Assembly (NCBI GenBank): GCA_038229875.1 | Contig: JBBROA010000061.1 | Location: 1-25,341 of the forward strand | Source: JALYUA01 sp038229875 | Lineage (GTDB): Bacteria > Acidobacteriota > Thermoanaerobaculia > UBA5066 > Gp7-AA6 | Length of the DNA: 25,341 nt | Reading direction: 5' to 3' | Shown: one piece after another, positions 7,982 through 15,111 of the stretch | How the letters are laid out: each line of letters opens with the position of its first letter | Numbering within the stretch: the stretch's first letter is position 1 | Notes under the pieces: model-generated | Told to the model about the DNA's origin: nothing | Database searches by the model: none | The model's input: the letters and a program-made list of their open reading frames with translations, nothing else | Translations under genes and position numbers: made by a program

Positions 7982-8616
7982 TGACTGAAACCGACACCCG
8001 CGAACGCCTGATCGAAACCGCCGCCCGGCTCTTCCACGAGCAGGGATATGCGGCAACCGGGGTCAGCACGATCCTCCGGGAGGCGGGCGTGCACAGCGGC
8101 AGCCTCTACTACTTCTTTTCGAGCAAGGAGGACCTTTTGGGCGCGGTCCTCGACCGATACGTCGAACGTTTGAAGCCCGACATGCTCTCGCGCGCCGAGG
8201 CCGTCGCGGCGGATCCGGTCGAGCGGGTGTTCGCGCTCCTCGGCGTGTACCGCATGGGTCTCGAGATGACGTCCTGCACGCTCGGGTGCCCGATCGGGAA
8301 CCTCGCACTCGAGCTCGGTGACGCGTATCCCGATTTGCGCCGGAAGGTCGAGACGAACTTCGAGAACTGGTCGGCCGCGGTAGCAGGATGGCTCCGCCAG
8401 GGAGCGGGGCGGTTCCCGGCCGACACCGATCTCGACACTCTGGCGGATTTCGTCCTCATCGTGATGGAGGGGGGGATCATGCAGGCGCGCGCCCGAAAGA
8501 GCCTAGCTCCCTTCGACGCAGCCGTAGCTTCCCTCCGCGATTACTTCGAACGTCTCTACGAAACCGGGGCAAAACCGTCTCGGACGCTCAAACCCGCAAC
8601 GAAAAGGAGAAAGTGA
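7981..8616 (+). CDS. TetR/AcrR-family transcriptional regulator
   Basis: A 211-residue DNA-binding regulator. The N-terminal TetR helix-turn-helix is clear: TRERLIETAARLFHEQGYAATGVSTILREAGVHSGSLYYFFSSKEDLLGAVL (residues about 6-57). The C-terminal ligand/dimer domain contains TLGCPIGNLALEL, typical of the LmrA/YxaF-like branch, with Cys residues that could sense an electrophile (inference). I chose ATG 7981 over an in-frame TTG at 7966 because the latter lies inside the palindromic operator. It is followed after 2 nt by the SRPBCC gene, whose ribosome site lies inside this gene's last codons, so the two are co-transcribed and probably translationally coupled. Confidence 0.92.
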   Translation: MTETDTRERLIETAARLFHEQGYAATGVSTILREAGVHSGSLYYFFSSKEDLLGAVLDRYVERLKPDMLSRAEAVAADPVERVFALLGVYRMGLEMTSCTLGCPIGNLALELGDAYPDLRRKVETNFENWSAAVAGWLRQGAGRFPADTDLDTLADFVLIVMEGGIMQARARKSLAPFDAAVASLRDYFERLYETGAKPSRTLKPATKRRK

Positions 8617-8618
8617 CC

Positions 8619-9239
8619 ATGGCCCCCTTCCGCGCGACGAACGCTTCGATCCTCGCTCTGCTTCTCACGGCCGCTTCCCTGAGCGGCGAGGCGGCGGCCG
8701 TCAAGCCGGTGAACACCTTCACGGAGGGTGCGGTGAAGGTCACTGAGACGCGCTCACCCGTCAAACGGCTCGACTTCGAAGTCGTCATCCCGGCGACGGT
8801 CGAGCAGGTCTGGACGGCGGTCACGACTCAGGACGGGCTCATGACCTGGCTCGCGCCGAGCGCGAAAGTGCGTCTGGAGCTCGGAGGCGAGTGGCAGGTC
8901 TCGTTCGGCGCCGGCGCTCCCGCCGGAGGAACCGTCCTGAGCTGGCTCCCGATGGAAATGCTCGCCGTGCACGCGATGGCTCCCGAGTGGTTCCCGAACG
9001 TGCGGCGGGATCGGACGATCGCCGTCTTCCGCTTCGAGCCCGCCGGCGAGAAGCGGACGCGCGTACGCCTCGCCCAGATCGGCTGGAAGGACGGAGAGGA
9101 ATGGGACAAAGCGTTCGAATACCTGGGGAAAGGAAACGCCCAGCTCCTGAACATGCTGCACCACCGGTTCGCGGAAGGCCCGACCGATTGGAAGGCGGCG
9201 ATGGCGAAGTCCGCGGAAAAGAAAGACGAGGCCAGGTAA
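8619..9239 (+). CDS. Exported SRPBCC (AHSA1/START-like) domain protein
   Basis: A 206-residue protein whose ATG at 8619 starts 2 nt after the TetR stop, with AAGGAG upstream inside the preceding gene. A signal peptide is visible (ASILALLLTAASLSGEAAA). The rest is an AHSA1-type SRPBCC helix-grip fold: FEVVIPATVEQVWTAVTTQDGLMTWLAPSAKVRLELGGEWQVSF, then VLSWLPMEMLAVHA, RTIAVFRFEP, RTRVRLAQIGWKDGEEWDKAFEYLGKGNAQLLNMLHHRF. This fold binds hydrophobic ligands in a deep cavity; AHSA1 members are usually cytoplasmic, so the signal peptide is a notable variation. The operon suggests that its level is controlled by the TetR regulator in response to a small molecule. A terminator-like hairpin follows. 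Confidence 0.88.
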   Translation: MAPFRATNASILALLLTAASLSGEAAAVKPVNTFTEGAVKVTETRSPVKRLDFEVVIPATVEQVWTAVTTQDGLMTWLAPSAKVRLELGGEWQVSFGAGAPAGGTVLSWLPMEMLAVHAMAPEWFPNVRRDRTIAVFRFEPAGEKRTRVRLAQIGWKDGEEWDKAFEYLGKGNAQLLNMLHHRFAEGPTDWKAAMAKSAEKKDEAR

Positions 9240-9252
9240 TCGCGGCCGAAGG

Positions 9253-9286
9253 CCGGGCGGCAGGCGCCTCCCCGCCTGCGGCCCGG
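9253..9286 (+). terminator. Hairpin terminator candidate after TetR-SRPBCC operon
   Basis: CCGGGC-G-GCAGGC (9253-9265) pairs with GCCTGC-G-GCCCGG (9274-9286) around an 8-nt loop, giving 12 pairs with one G-G mismatch. A moderately T-rich stretch (GTCTTGCTTT) follows. It lies 14 nt after the stop of the SRPBCC gene. Confidence 0.55.
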
Positions 9287-9336
9287 GTCTTGCTTTCCAG
9301 TCTAGCGCGTCGCTTCGCTGCAAGAACAGGAAGGGC

Positions 9337-9342
9337 TAGGAT
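9337..9342 (+). promoter_or_regulatory. Leaderless-type -10 (TAGGAT) for small membrane protein
   Basis: TAGGAT ends 6 nt before the ATG at 9349, with no Shine-Dalgarno sequence in between. Confidence 0.55.
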
Positions 9343-9348
9343 CTCTCC

Positions 9349-9681
9349 ATGAAGACCATTCTGATTTTCGCTCTGCTCGGCGCGCTCGTCGGAGCGGTCG
9401 CCGCGTCGCTGATCGTGCCGCCGACGCTCAGTTGGTACAACGAATCGGGGTTTCTTTCGCAGCCGCAGAACGGTCAGGTGCAGGCACTGGTCAACATTCC
9501 GCAGGTGATCCGATACACCACGACGCGGCTGATCAAGGGACAGCTGATCGGAAGCGGCGTCGGCGCGCTGCTCGGCCTGGCGGTGGGGATCATGGCCGCG
9601 CGGGCCGGGGGCCGTCGGCGCGTCACGGCTCCGTCCCCCGCCCCCTCTCCGGCTTCCTCTGCCCCGCGCCCGCCCGCCTGA
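9349..9681 (+). CDS. Small two-helix membrane protein, unknown function
   Basis: A 110-residue protein with two predicted membrane segments: residues about 3-22 (ILIFALLGALVGAVAASLIV) and about 62-82 (GQLIGSGVGALLGLAVGIMAA). The region between them (about 40 residues) is polar. The C-terminal about 25 residues are a Pro/Ser/Ala-rich, partly basic tail. I do not recognise a family. It ends 14 nt before the stop of the convergent phosphatase gene. The codon use and third-position GC are like the neighbours and support a real gene. Confidence 0.7.
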   Translation: MKTILIFALLGALVGAVAASLIVPPTLSWYNESGFLSQPQNGQVQALVNIPQVIRYTTTRLIKGQLIGSGVGALLGLAVGIMAARAGGRRRVTAPSPAPSPASSAPRPPA

Positions 9682-9694
9682 CCGGGGTCCGGGC

Positions 9695-10837
9695 TCAGAG
9701 CCGGCCGATCACGGTGATCGAGACGTCGTCCTCCGGCGCCTCGTCGCCCCGGAAGACGCGTAGCTCCCGGGCGAGCGCCTCGACGAGATCGGGCGGGTAG
9801 AGCCCGGCGCCGACCCTCGCGATCGGGATCACGCGCTCCTCGCCGAACTCGACTCCCGCCGCGTCGCGTCCCTCGGAAACGCCGTCCGAATAGAGGAGGA
9901 GGCGCTCGCGGCTTTCGAGGCGGCCCGCCTCGACCTCCCACGCAAGCGGGGTCCGGATGCCGAGCGGGTACGCGCCCTTTCCGATCCGCGCGAGCACCCC
10001 GCCCTCCGCCGACAGCTTCAGGACCGGCGGATGTCCCGCGACCGTTCCCTGGTAGGCGCCGTCGGGACTGAGCAGCAGGTAAACGCACGAAAAGAAAGCC
10101 CGCGGTCCGCCGGTGCGGCAGAGGATCCGATTCAACGTCGCGAACATCGCCTCGGGAGCCGGATCGATGTCGAGCTGCGTGCGAAAGGACGCATGCGCCA
10201 CCGCCATCACGAGTCCCGCCGCCATCCCGTGCCCCGACGCATCGCCGAAGAGGACCGCGAGGCGGCCGTCGGGCAGCGGCACGAAGTCGTAGATGTCGCC
10301 GCCGACGGTGTTCGCGATCTCGTTGTGGGCGCCGAGCTCCCATCCCGGAACCGAGGGCAGCGTCTTAGGAATCAGGCTCGCCTGGAGGTCGCGCGCGAGC
10401 TCGAGCTCGTCGCGGAAGTTGATCTTGTCGACGAGCTCCATCGCGAGAAGCAGCACGACGACCACGAGCGCGATGAACAGCCAGCCGTTGTCGAAGTAGA
10501 AGTGGTACTCGGTCGTCTTGAGGACGTTGCCGTGCTTCTCCGTGGAGCGCAGGAAAGATGGCCCCTGAAACGAGAAGAGCAGGCAGAGCAGCGCCGTCGC
10601 GAAAAGGACCCTCCGCGCGGGAGCGAGCCGCCGCGAAAGCCCGAACAACACCGCGTTTGACGTGCGGAAGAAGCGCTTGACGCGGCCCCCCGGACGTTCC
10701 AGCTCGTGTGCGTGGTCCGCGGTCAACTTCGCGCGGGCGCGCTGCCACTCGCGGCCATAGAGGCCCGAGATGTCCTTCCGGCCCACCGCGTGAAAGGTGG
10801 AGCGGATGAGGTCGAGCCAGTCTCTCCCCGAAGGCAT
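9695..10837 (-). CDS. Membrane-anchored PP2C-type (SpoIIE/RsbU-like) serine/threonine phosphatase
   Basis: A 380-residue protein. Residues about 1-65 are a cytoplasmic, basic N-terminus. Two membrane segments follow (RRVLFATALLCLLFSF and WLFIALVVVVLLLAMEL). After FRDELELARDLQASLIP, the classic linker of this class, comes the SpoIIE/PP2C domain with its metal-binding motifs: GGDIYDF, FGDASGHGMAAGLVMA, YSDGVSEG and EDDVSITVI. RsbU-like phosphatases dephosphorylate anti-sigma-factor antagonists in partner-switching stress pathways; no kinase or antagonist gene lies nearby, so partners must be encoded elsewhere. The ATG at 10837 has TATTCT 7 nt upstream and no ribosome site, consistent with a leaderless transcript. 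Confidence 0.92.
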   Translation of the reverse strand: MPSGRDWLDLIRSTFHAVGRKDISGLYGREWQRARAKLTADHAHELERPGGRVKRFFRTSNAVLFGLSRRLAPARRVLFATALLCLLFSFQGPSFLRSTEKHGNVLKTTEYHFYFDNGWLFIALVVVVLLLAMELVDKINFRDELELARDLQASLIPKTLPSVPGWELGAHNEIANTVGGDIYDFVPLPDGRLAVLFGDASGHGMAAGLVMAVAHASFRTQLDIDPAPEAMFATLNRILCRTGGPRAFFSCVYLLLSPDGAYQGTVAGHPPVLKLSAEGGVLARIGKGAYPLGIRTPLAWEVEAGRLESRERLLLYSDGVSEGRDAAGVEFGEERVIPIARVGAGLYPPDLVEALARELRVFRGDEAPEDDVSITVIGRL

Positions 10838-10844
10838 GGAGCGA

Positions 10845-10850
10845 AGAATA
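10845..10850 (-). promoter_or_regulatory. Leaderless-type -10 (TATTCT) for phosphatase gene
   Basis: TATTCT on the minus strand ends 7 nt before the ATG at 10837, with no Shine-Dalgarno sequence between. Confidence 0.55.
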
Positions 10851-11010
10851 CCGGCTGGCGGATGCGCGAGACCGCCGCGTCACCGCCCCGGCGCCTGCCG
10901 AGATCGAGGCGGATCGGGGTCCGGGGTTGTCAGCGGTGGGGGGTGAGGGGTGAGGCCTAGGCCGAGAGGTGAGGGGGTCAGCCGGAGTTCGCCCCGATGA
11001 CTGAAGTTGA

Positions 11011-11058
11011 CCGCGGAGTACCGCGGCCGTCTCGCTCCCGCTGGTCGCTCGGCTCCCT
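11011..11058 (+). repeat. Possible degenerate copy of the three-hairpin 3'-UTR-type element
   Basis: CCGCGG-AGTA-CCGCGG (11011-11026) forms a hairpin. It is followed by a pyrimidine-rich linker containing TCGCTCCC, GTCGCT and CGGCTCCC, in the same order as the linkers of the copies at 12324-12454 and 14865-15004. The first hairpin of the element is not recognisable here. Confidence 0.4.
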
Positions 11059-11072
11059 ATTTCCGATTCCCG

Positions 11073-11096
11073 CCCTAACCCCGAACCCCTAACCCC
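11073..11096 (-). other. G-quadruplex motif
   Basis: On the minus strand four G-runs (4, 4, 4 and 3 G) are separated by 3-nt loops TTA, TTC, TTA. This fits the canonical intramolecular G-quadruplex pattern. It lies 53 nt upstream of the GTG start at 11149, on that gene's template strand. Confidence 0.6.
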
Positions 11097-11148
11097 GGCA
11101 TGGCGCGGTTCTCGCTTGTTGCTCTCGTCACGTAGCCAGGAGGAAGAC

Positions 11149-11511
11149 GTGAAGAGTCCGATGGAAATGACGGGACACGGAAGGGTACGAACGGCTCGCT
11201 TGCTGGCGATGGCGGCGGATGCGCTCCAGATCGGAGTCTTTCCCCTTTTTGCTCCGGGTGCAGCCTCTCCGGCCAACGACGCGCTCGACGTGGCGGTCGC
11301 CGGGGCGATTATCTGGCTGGTGGGCTGGCACTGGTCATTTCTGCCCTCGTTCGTCGCCGAGCTCGTCCCGGGCCTCGATCTGGTGCCGACCTGGACGGCG
11401 GCCGTCTTTTTCGCGACGCGCGGAGCCGGCTCGGTCGAAAAGGTCCCCCGCCCGGACGCTATCGACGCCGAGGTGATCTCGTCTGACCCCGCGTCTCCGC
11501 GTTCCCGGTAA
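11149..11511 (+). CDS. Small membrane protein, unknown function
   Basis: A 120-residue protein. The GTG at 11149 is preceded by AGGAGG at 5 nt, which decides the start over an in-frame ATG at 11161. After a short basic N-terminus the central part is hydrophobic: LLAMAADALQIGVFPLFAPG, then DALDVAVAGAIIWLVGWHWSFLPSFVAELVPGLDLVPTWTAAVFFAT. This suggests two or three membrane segments with a conserved-looking D-L-V-P-T-W-T motif. The C-terminus is polar and acidic. It looks like a family of uncharacterised acidobacterial-type membrane proteins, without a name I can give. The upstream region has a G-quadruplex motif that could affect expression (inference). Confidence 0.75.
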   Translation: MKSPMEMTGHGRVRTARLLAMAADALQIGVFPLFAPGAASPANDALDVAVAGAIIWLVGWHWSFLPSFVAELVPGLDLVPTWTAAVFFATRGAGSVEKVPRPDAIDAEVISSDPASPRSR

Positions 11512-11551
11512 AGACGCCCGCGCCCTTTCCTCCCGCCTTCTCGGATCTCCA

Positions 11552-11557
11552 TAGAAT
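11552..11557 (+). promoter_or_regulatory. Leaderless-type -10 (TAGAAT) for racemase gene
   Basis: TAGAAT ends 7 nt before the ATG at 11565, with no Shine-Dalgarno sequence between. Confidence 0.6.
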
Positions 11558-11564
11558 CCGGTTC

Positions 11565-12248
11565 ATGACCGCCGAACACATCGGGATCGTCGCCTGCAGC
11601 GCCGAGGGGGCAGCGCTCTGCTACCGGACGATATGCCTGGAGGCGGTTCCGCGGATGGGCGAGCACGACCATCCCCGCATCACGCTCTCCGCGATCCCGA
11701 TGGCCCGTCACATGGAGTTCATCCGGAAAGGCGATTGGGGAGGCGTATCGGAACTCCTCCTGGACGGCGCGGTCGAGGTGGCGCGTGCCGGAGCGTCGTT
11801 CGCGATCTGCCCCGACAACACTGTTCACGAGGCGTTCCCGGCGATGCTCTCGCGGTCACCGATCCCGTGGCTCCACATTGCCGACGTCGTGGCGTCGGAT
11901 GCGGAGACTCGAGGGTACAGGCGGCTCGGAGTCCTCGGCACGCGGTACCTGATGGAAGGCCCCGTCTATCGGGAGGCGCTCGCCCGCCGCAATATCGAGA
12001 TGCGCATCCCACCCGCCGCCGAGCGCGAGACGATCAATCGGGCGATCTTCGAAGAGAAGACACGCGAGATGTTCCACGAAGAAATTCAAAAACTGAAGGA
12101 AGCCGGCTGCGACGCCGCGGTCCTGGGATGCACGGAGATCCCGCTGATCGTGCGGCCCGAAAAAGCCGCGCTCCCGACCCTCGACTCGACGCGTCTTTTA
12201 GCGCGCGCCGCGCTGGATCGGGCGATCGGCGGTCCCGACTTCGCGTAA
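11565..12248 (+). CDS. Aspartate/glutamate racemase-family amino-acid racemase
   Basis: A 227-residue cytoplasmic enzyme of the cofactor-independent Asp/Glu/hydantoin racemase superfamily. The two catalytic cysteines are in place: Cys82 in ICPDNTVH and Cys189 in AVLGCTEIPLI. The N-terminus HIGIVACSAEGAALCYRTI and the substrate segment HPRITLSAIPMARHMEF are typical of aspartate racemase-like members. These enzymes interconvert L- and D-amino acids by a two-base thiol mechanism. The substrate cannot be fixed from sequence; D-aspartate or D-glutamate for the cell wall or signalling are options. Length is normal for the family. It is a single gene with a leaderless-type promoter. Confidence 0.9.
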   Translation: MTAEHIGIVACSAEGAALCYRTICLEAVPRMGEHDHPRITLSAIPMARHMEFIRKGDWGGVSELLLDGAVEVARAGASFAICPDNTVHEAFPAMLSRSPIPWLHIADVVASDAETRGYRRLGVLGTRYLMEGPVYREALARRNIEMRIPPAAERETINRAIFEEKTREMFHEEIQKLKEAGCDAAVLGCTEIPLIVRPEKAALPTLDSTRLLARAALDRAIGGPDFA

Positions 12249-12323
12249 GAGTCAAATATCTACGGGACCGTTCCCGCTCTGCCCCCTCACCCCACGCCAT
12301 TCGCCGCACGCGAGTCGAAGGGG

Positions 12324-12454
12324 TTCACTGCGGCTCTTCACGCGCAGTGGTGAATCAGCGGGAGCCGCAGCGAACGGAGGGAGCAGGCGAACGGTGGAGG
12401 CCGCAACCGGCCGACCCGTTCGCCGATGCCTTCGCCGCTCACGGCGAAGGCATC
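12324..12454 (-). ncRNA. Three-hairpin structured element, copy 1 (3' UTR of PDZ gene)
   Basis: Read on the minus strand, from the end of the PDZ gene. Hairpin 3 is 12425-12436 paired with 12443-12454 (12 perfect pairs) and has the PDZ stop codon in its loop. Hairpin 2 is 12386-12394 paired with 12416-12424 (9 pairs). A 31-nt pyrimidine-rich linker covers 12358-12388. Hairpin 1 is TTCACTGCG (12324-12332) paired with 12343-12354 with one bulged G. Linker, order of hairpins and position relative to the preceding stop codon match the element at 14865-15004. Whether it acts as RNA or as DNA is not known. Confidence 0.65.
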
Positions 12455-13182
12455 TCCCGCAGTGAGCGGAGGCGACGGTTCTCCAGGTCCTTCAGCCGCT
12501 TCTCGAGATCCTCGACCCGCTCGCGCAGCTTCCGCACGTCGTCGCGCCTCGGCATGGCGAACGCCTGGTTGTCGAAGTCGAAATGGAACGGGCGCGTGCC
12601 CATCTCCCGGCGGATCTCGCGGCCGAGCTCCCGGCCCATGCGGCCCATGTCGTGTCCGAAATCCTTGAGGTGCCCGAGCTCGCCGAGATCGCCGTGATCG
12701 CCGTCGCCGTCGCCGTCGCGCCGCTCCCGTTCCTCGACCTTGACGCTGACCGCCTTGAACGCCCTGTTCCGAACGATCTCGAGCTTCACGGCCTCGCCCG
12801 TTTCCTTCCGCGCGACCCTTCGCGCGAGCTCCCATGGAGAGGAGACGGATTCCCCGTCGACGGACGTTACGATGTCTCCGACCTCGAGGCCGGCGCGGTG
12901 GCCCGGGCTGTCCTTCTCGATCGAGCCGATCATCGCTCCGGCGTCGCGCGGCGCGCCGAAATGGAGGCGCAGCTCCGGGGTCAGGTCGACCAGGGTCATT
13001 CCGATCCTGCCGTGACCCTCGACCCTCCGGACGCGCACTCTCGTCCGCGGCGCTTCCACCTCGACGGTGTCGTTGTCGTCGGCCCGGACCCGGGACGGCC
13101 CGTCGTTGCGGCCCGACGCGGGCATGGGGAGCGGAAGCGCCAGCAGGAGCCCCGCGAAAGCGACCTTCGAAAAGCTGTTCAT
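12439..13182 (-). CDS. Exported PDZ-domain protein with C-terminal coiled coil
   Basis: A 247-residue protein; the ATG at 13182 follows GGAGG. The signal peptide is FSKVAFAGLLLALPLPMPASG. Residues about 58-143 form a PDZ domain of the HtrA/DegP type (GRIGMTLVDLTPELRLHFG, GAMIGSIEKDSPGHRAGLEVGDIVTSVDGESV, ETGEAVKLEIVRN). There is no protease domain, so it is a stand-alone peptide-binding adaptor in the cell envelope. An Asp/Gly repeat (GDGDGDHGD) and a basic Arg/Gly helix follow. The last about 35 residues are a charged coiled coil (DDVRKLRERVEDLEKRLKDLENRRL) that could give oligomers. The final codons and stop lie inside a perfect hairpin that is part of the structured element described above. 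Confidence 0.88.
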   Translation of the reverse strand: MNSFSKVAFAGLLLALPLPMPASGRNDGPSRVRADDNDTVEVEAPRTRVRVRRVEGHGRIGMTLVDLTPELRLHFGAPRDAGAMIGSIEKDSPGHRAGLEVGDIVTSVDGESVSSPWELARRVARKETGEAVKLEIVRNRAFKAVSVKVEERERRDGDGDGDHGDLGELGHLKDFGHDMGRMGRELGREIRREMGTRPFHFDFDNQAFAMPRRDDVRKLRERVEDLEKRLKDLENRRLRSLREMPSP

Positions 13183-13355
13183 TCAAGCCTCCGGTTGTTT
13201 TTCCGTCGAGCCCTCCCGCGGGCCCGTTCCACCCGGAGACGGAGGCGAGTGCAGAAGGTTACGGGGGATTCGGCGGCGACCCTCCAGGCCGGTCCGCCGC
13301 GCGGGTCGGCACGCGCCCGATAGCGCGGTTAGGATGCCCACTTTCGGAGGGATCG

Positions 13356-14867
13356 ATGGCGCCGTCAGACGACCGGGACCTGGCGCGGCGGGTCGCGCCG
13401 CTCGAGATGGATCCGGAGGAATTCCGCGCGGCCGGACGCGCCCTTGTCGATCGCGCCGCCGACCTCCTCGGATCTCTCCGCGAGAGGAAGGTGACCTCCG
13501 GAGAGTCCGCCGCGGCGCTTCGGAAGCTCCTCGGAGGATCGGCGCTGCCGGATCACGGGGTGGCGGCGAAAGAGATTCTCGAGGAGGCCGGCCGGCTCCT
13601 CTTCGATCACTCGCTCCTCAACGGGCACCCGCGGTTCTTCGGCTACATCACGGCGTCGGCCGCGCCGATCGGCGTGCTTGCCGACCTGCTGGCGGCGGCT
13701 GTGAATCCGAACTGCGGCGCGTGGGAGCTCTCGCCCATGGCAAACGCGATCGAGGAGCAGACCGTGCGATGGATCGCCGAGCTCGTGGGTTTTCCTTCCG
13801 ACTGCGGCGGGCTGATGGTCAGCGGGGGCAACGTCGCGAACTTCGTCTGCTTTCTCGCCGCGAGGCGCGCGAAGGCGGGCGCTGACGTGCGCACGGCAGG
13901 TCTTAAATCGCGCGAAGGGCCGCTGACGGTCTATGCCTCGAGCGAGACCCACACCTGGCTCCAGAAGGCGGCCGATCTCTTCGGGCAGGGGACGGACTCG
14001 ATCCGGTGGGTGCCGGCCGATCAGGAGCAGCGGATGGACGTCCGCGCCCTCCGGACGGCGATCGCCGACGACCGGGCGGCGGGGGCGCGGCCGTTCCTGG
14101 TCGTGGGGACCGCGGGCTCGGTGAGCACCGGTGCGATCGACCCGCTCCGGGAGATCGCCGCGATCGCACGCGAGGAGGGACTCTGGTTTCACGCGGACGG
14201 AGCGTACGGCGCGCCCGCGGCCGCCCTGCCGGATGCCTCCGAGGACCTGCGCGCGATCTCTCTCGCGGACTCGATCGCGGTGGACCCGCACAAATGGCTG
14301 TACGCGCCGCTCGAGGCCGGGTGCGTGCTCGTCCGGAACGCCGCCGCGCTGCCGGACGCGTTCGCCTACACGCCGACGTACTACGCCTTCGATCAGGGCC
14401 CCCAGGACCCTCCGCCGAACTACTACGCGCTCGGGTTCCAGAACTCGCGCGGATTCCGGGCTTTGAAAGTCTGGATGGGCCTGAAGCAGGCGGGCCGCGA
14501 GGGTTACGTGAGGATGATCGGGGACGATTGCCGCCTGGCGAGCGCGATGGCCGAGGCGATCGCGGCGGAGCCGGAGCTGGAGCTCCTGACCTGCTCGCTC
14601 TCGATCGTCACGTTTCGCTACGCGCCGGGGCGCTTGAGAACGGGAGGTCCCGAGCGAGAAGCGGAGCTCGATCGAATCAACGAGGCCCTTCTGGAGAAAT
14701 GCAAGAAGGGCGGCGAGCTCTTCGTCAGCAACGCGCGGGTGGCGGGCCGATTCGCGTTGCGCGCGTGCATCTTGAACTTCCGCACGACTCTTTCGGACGT
14801 CCAGGCGATCCCCAGGATCGTCGTGGGGCTGGGACGCAACGTCGCCTCCGCTCACTCCGGGACGTGA
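13356..14867 (+). CDS. Group II PLP-dependent amino-acid decarboxylase
   Basis: A 503-residue cytoplasmic enzyme of the aromatic-L-amino-acid/glutamate decarboxylase fold. The ATG at 13356 follows GGAGG by 5 nt; an upstream TAGGAT at 13330 may be the -10. Motifs: HPRFFGYITASAAPIGVLADLLAAAVNPN (substrate region), ELSPMANAIEEQ, VSGGNVANF (PLP phosphate site), SSETHTWLQKAADLFG, TAGSVSTGAIDPL, WFHADGAYG (Asp binding the pyridine N), and DPHKWLY with the Schiff-base Lys313. It removes the alpha-carboxyl group from an amino acid, giving an amine; Tyr, Trp, DOPA or Phe are likely substrates, but I cannot tell which. No transporter or tRNA synthetase neighbour suggests an acid-stress role. Its TGA stop begins the three-hairpin element that follows. 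Confidence 0.92.
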   Translation: MAPSDDRDLARRVAPLEMDPEEFRAAGRALVDRAADLLGSLRERKVTSGESAAALRKLLGGSALPDHGVAAKEILEEAGRLLFDHSLLNGHPRFFGYITASAAPIGVLADLLAAAVNPNCGAWELSPMANAIEEQTVRWIAELVGFPSDCGGLMVSGGNVANFVCFLAARRAKAGADVRTAGLKSREGPLTVYASSETHTWLQKAADLFGQGTDSIRWVPADQEQRMDVRALRTAIADDRAAGARPFLVVGTAGSVSTGAIDPLREIAAIAREEGLWFHADGAYGAPAAALPDASEDLRAISLADSIAVDPHKWLYAPLEAGCVLVRNAAALPDAFAYTPTYYAFDQGPQDPPPNYYALGFQNSRGFRALKVWMGLKQAGREGYVRMIGDDCRLASAMAEAIAAEPELELLTCSLSIVTFRYAPGRLRTGGPEREAELDRINEALLEKCKKGGELFVSNARVAGRFALRACILNFRTTLSDVQAIPRIVVGLGRNVASAHSGT

Positions 14868-15004
14868 CTTCGCCGCGACGCGGCGAAGTCAGCGGCCAGC
14901 GGCTCGCCTGTCGGCTCGACCGCTGGCCTCGTCCCTCCCTTCGCTTCGGCTCCCGCATCGAGAGGCTCCTCCTTCCCTTCGGTCAGGAGACTCCTCTCGA
15001 TGCG
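14865..15004 (+). ncRNA. Three-hairpin structured element, copy 2 (3' UTR of decarboxylase gene)
   Basis: Hairpin 3 is 14865-14876 paired with 14880-14891 (12 perfect pairs, 3-nt loop) and starts at the TGA stop of the decarboxylase gene. Hairpin 2 is GGCCAGCGG (14894-14902) paired with 14920-14928. The pyrimidine-rich linker is 14926-14956. Hairpin 1 is 14954-14965 paired with 14993-15004 (12 pairs), with further pairing CTCCT/AGGAG inside. The linker is 27/31 identical to that of copy 1, and hairpin 2 differs from copy 1 by two compensated pairs. No U-run follows, so it is not a plain intrinsic terminator. Confidence 0.65.
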
Positions 15005-15040
15005 AGCTTAGCCACCAGCTCGCCGGAAGCGCAGCTCCGC

Positions 15041-15085
15041 TTCCTCTCCCCGCGATACGGCCTCCCCGCGGGAAGGGGAGAGGAA
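15041..15085. repeat. Dispersed palindromic repeat, copy with long loop
   Basis: TTCCTCTCCCC (15041-15051) and GGGGAGAGGAA (15075-15085) are perfect inverted arms of 11 nt around a 23-nt loop. The core CCTCTCCCC/GGGGAGAGG is shared with the copy at 16142-16170. It lies between two convergent genes, just after structured element copy 2. Confidence 0.65.
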
Positions 15086-15111
15086 CCCGACAAAAATCGA
15101 AGTGATCGCTC

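Larger units (their letters stand above)
10838..11148. other. Divergent intergenic region with G-rich tracts and a degenerate structured repeat
   Basis: A 311-nt gap between the phosphatase and the next plus-strand gene. It holds the phosphatase -10 (10845-10850), GGGG-TGA runs on the plus strand (10938-10977) around the palindrome GGCCTAGGCC, a degenerate copy of the three-hairpin element (11011-11058), and a G-quadruplex motif on the minus strand (11073-11096). No gene is visible in it. Confidence 0.6.

Noticed and set aside
12834..13355. N-terminal extension of the decarboxylase
   Set aside because: It overlaps the PDZ gene and is Arg-rich without any pattern; GGAGG precedes the ATG at 13356.
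13365..14855. Minus-strand open frame of about 496 codons opposite the PLP decarboxylase
   Set aside because: No domain and composition typical of a reverse-frame shadow; the plus strand has all PLP-enzyme motifs.
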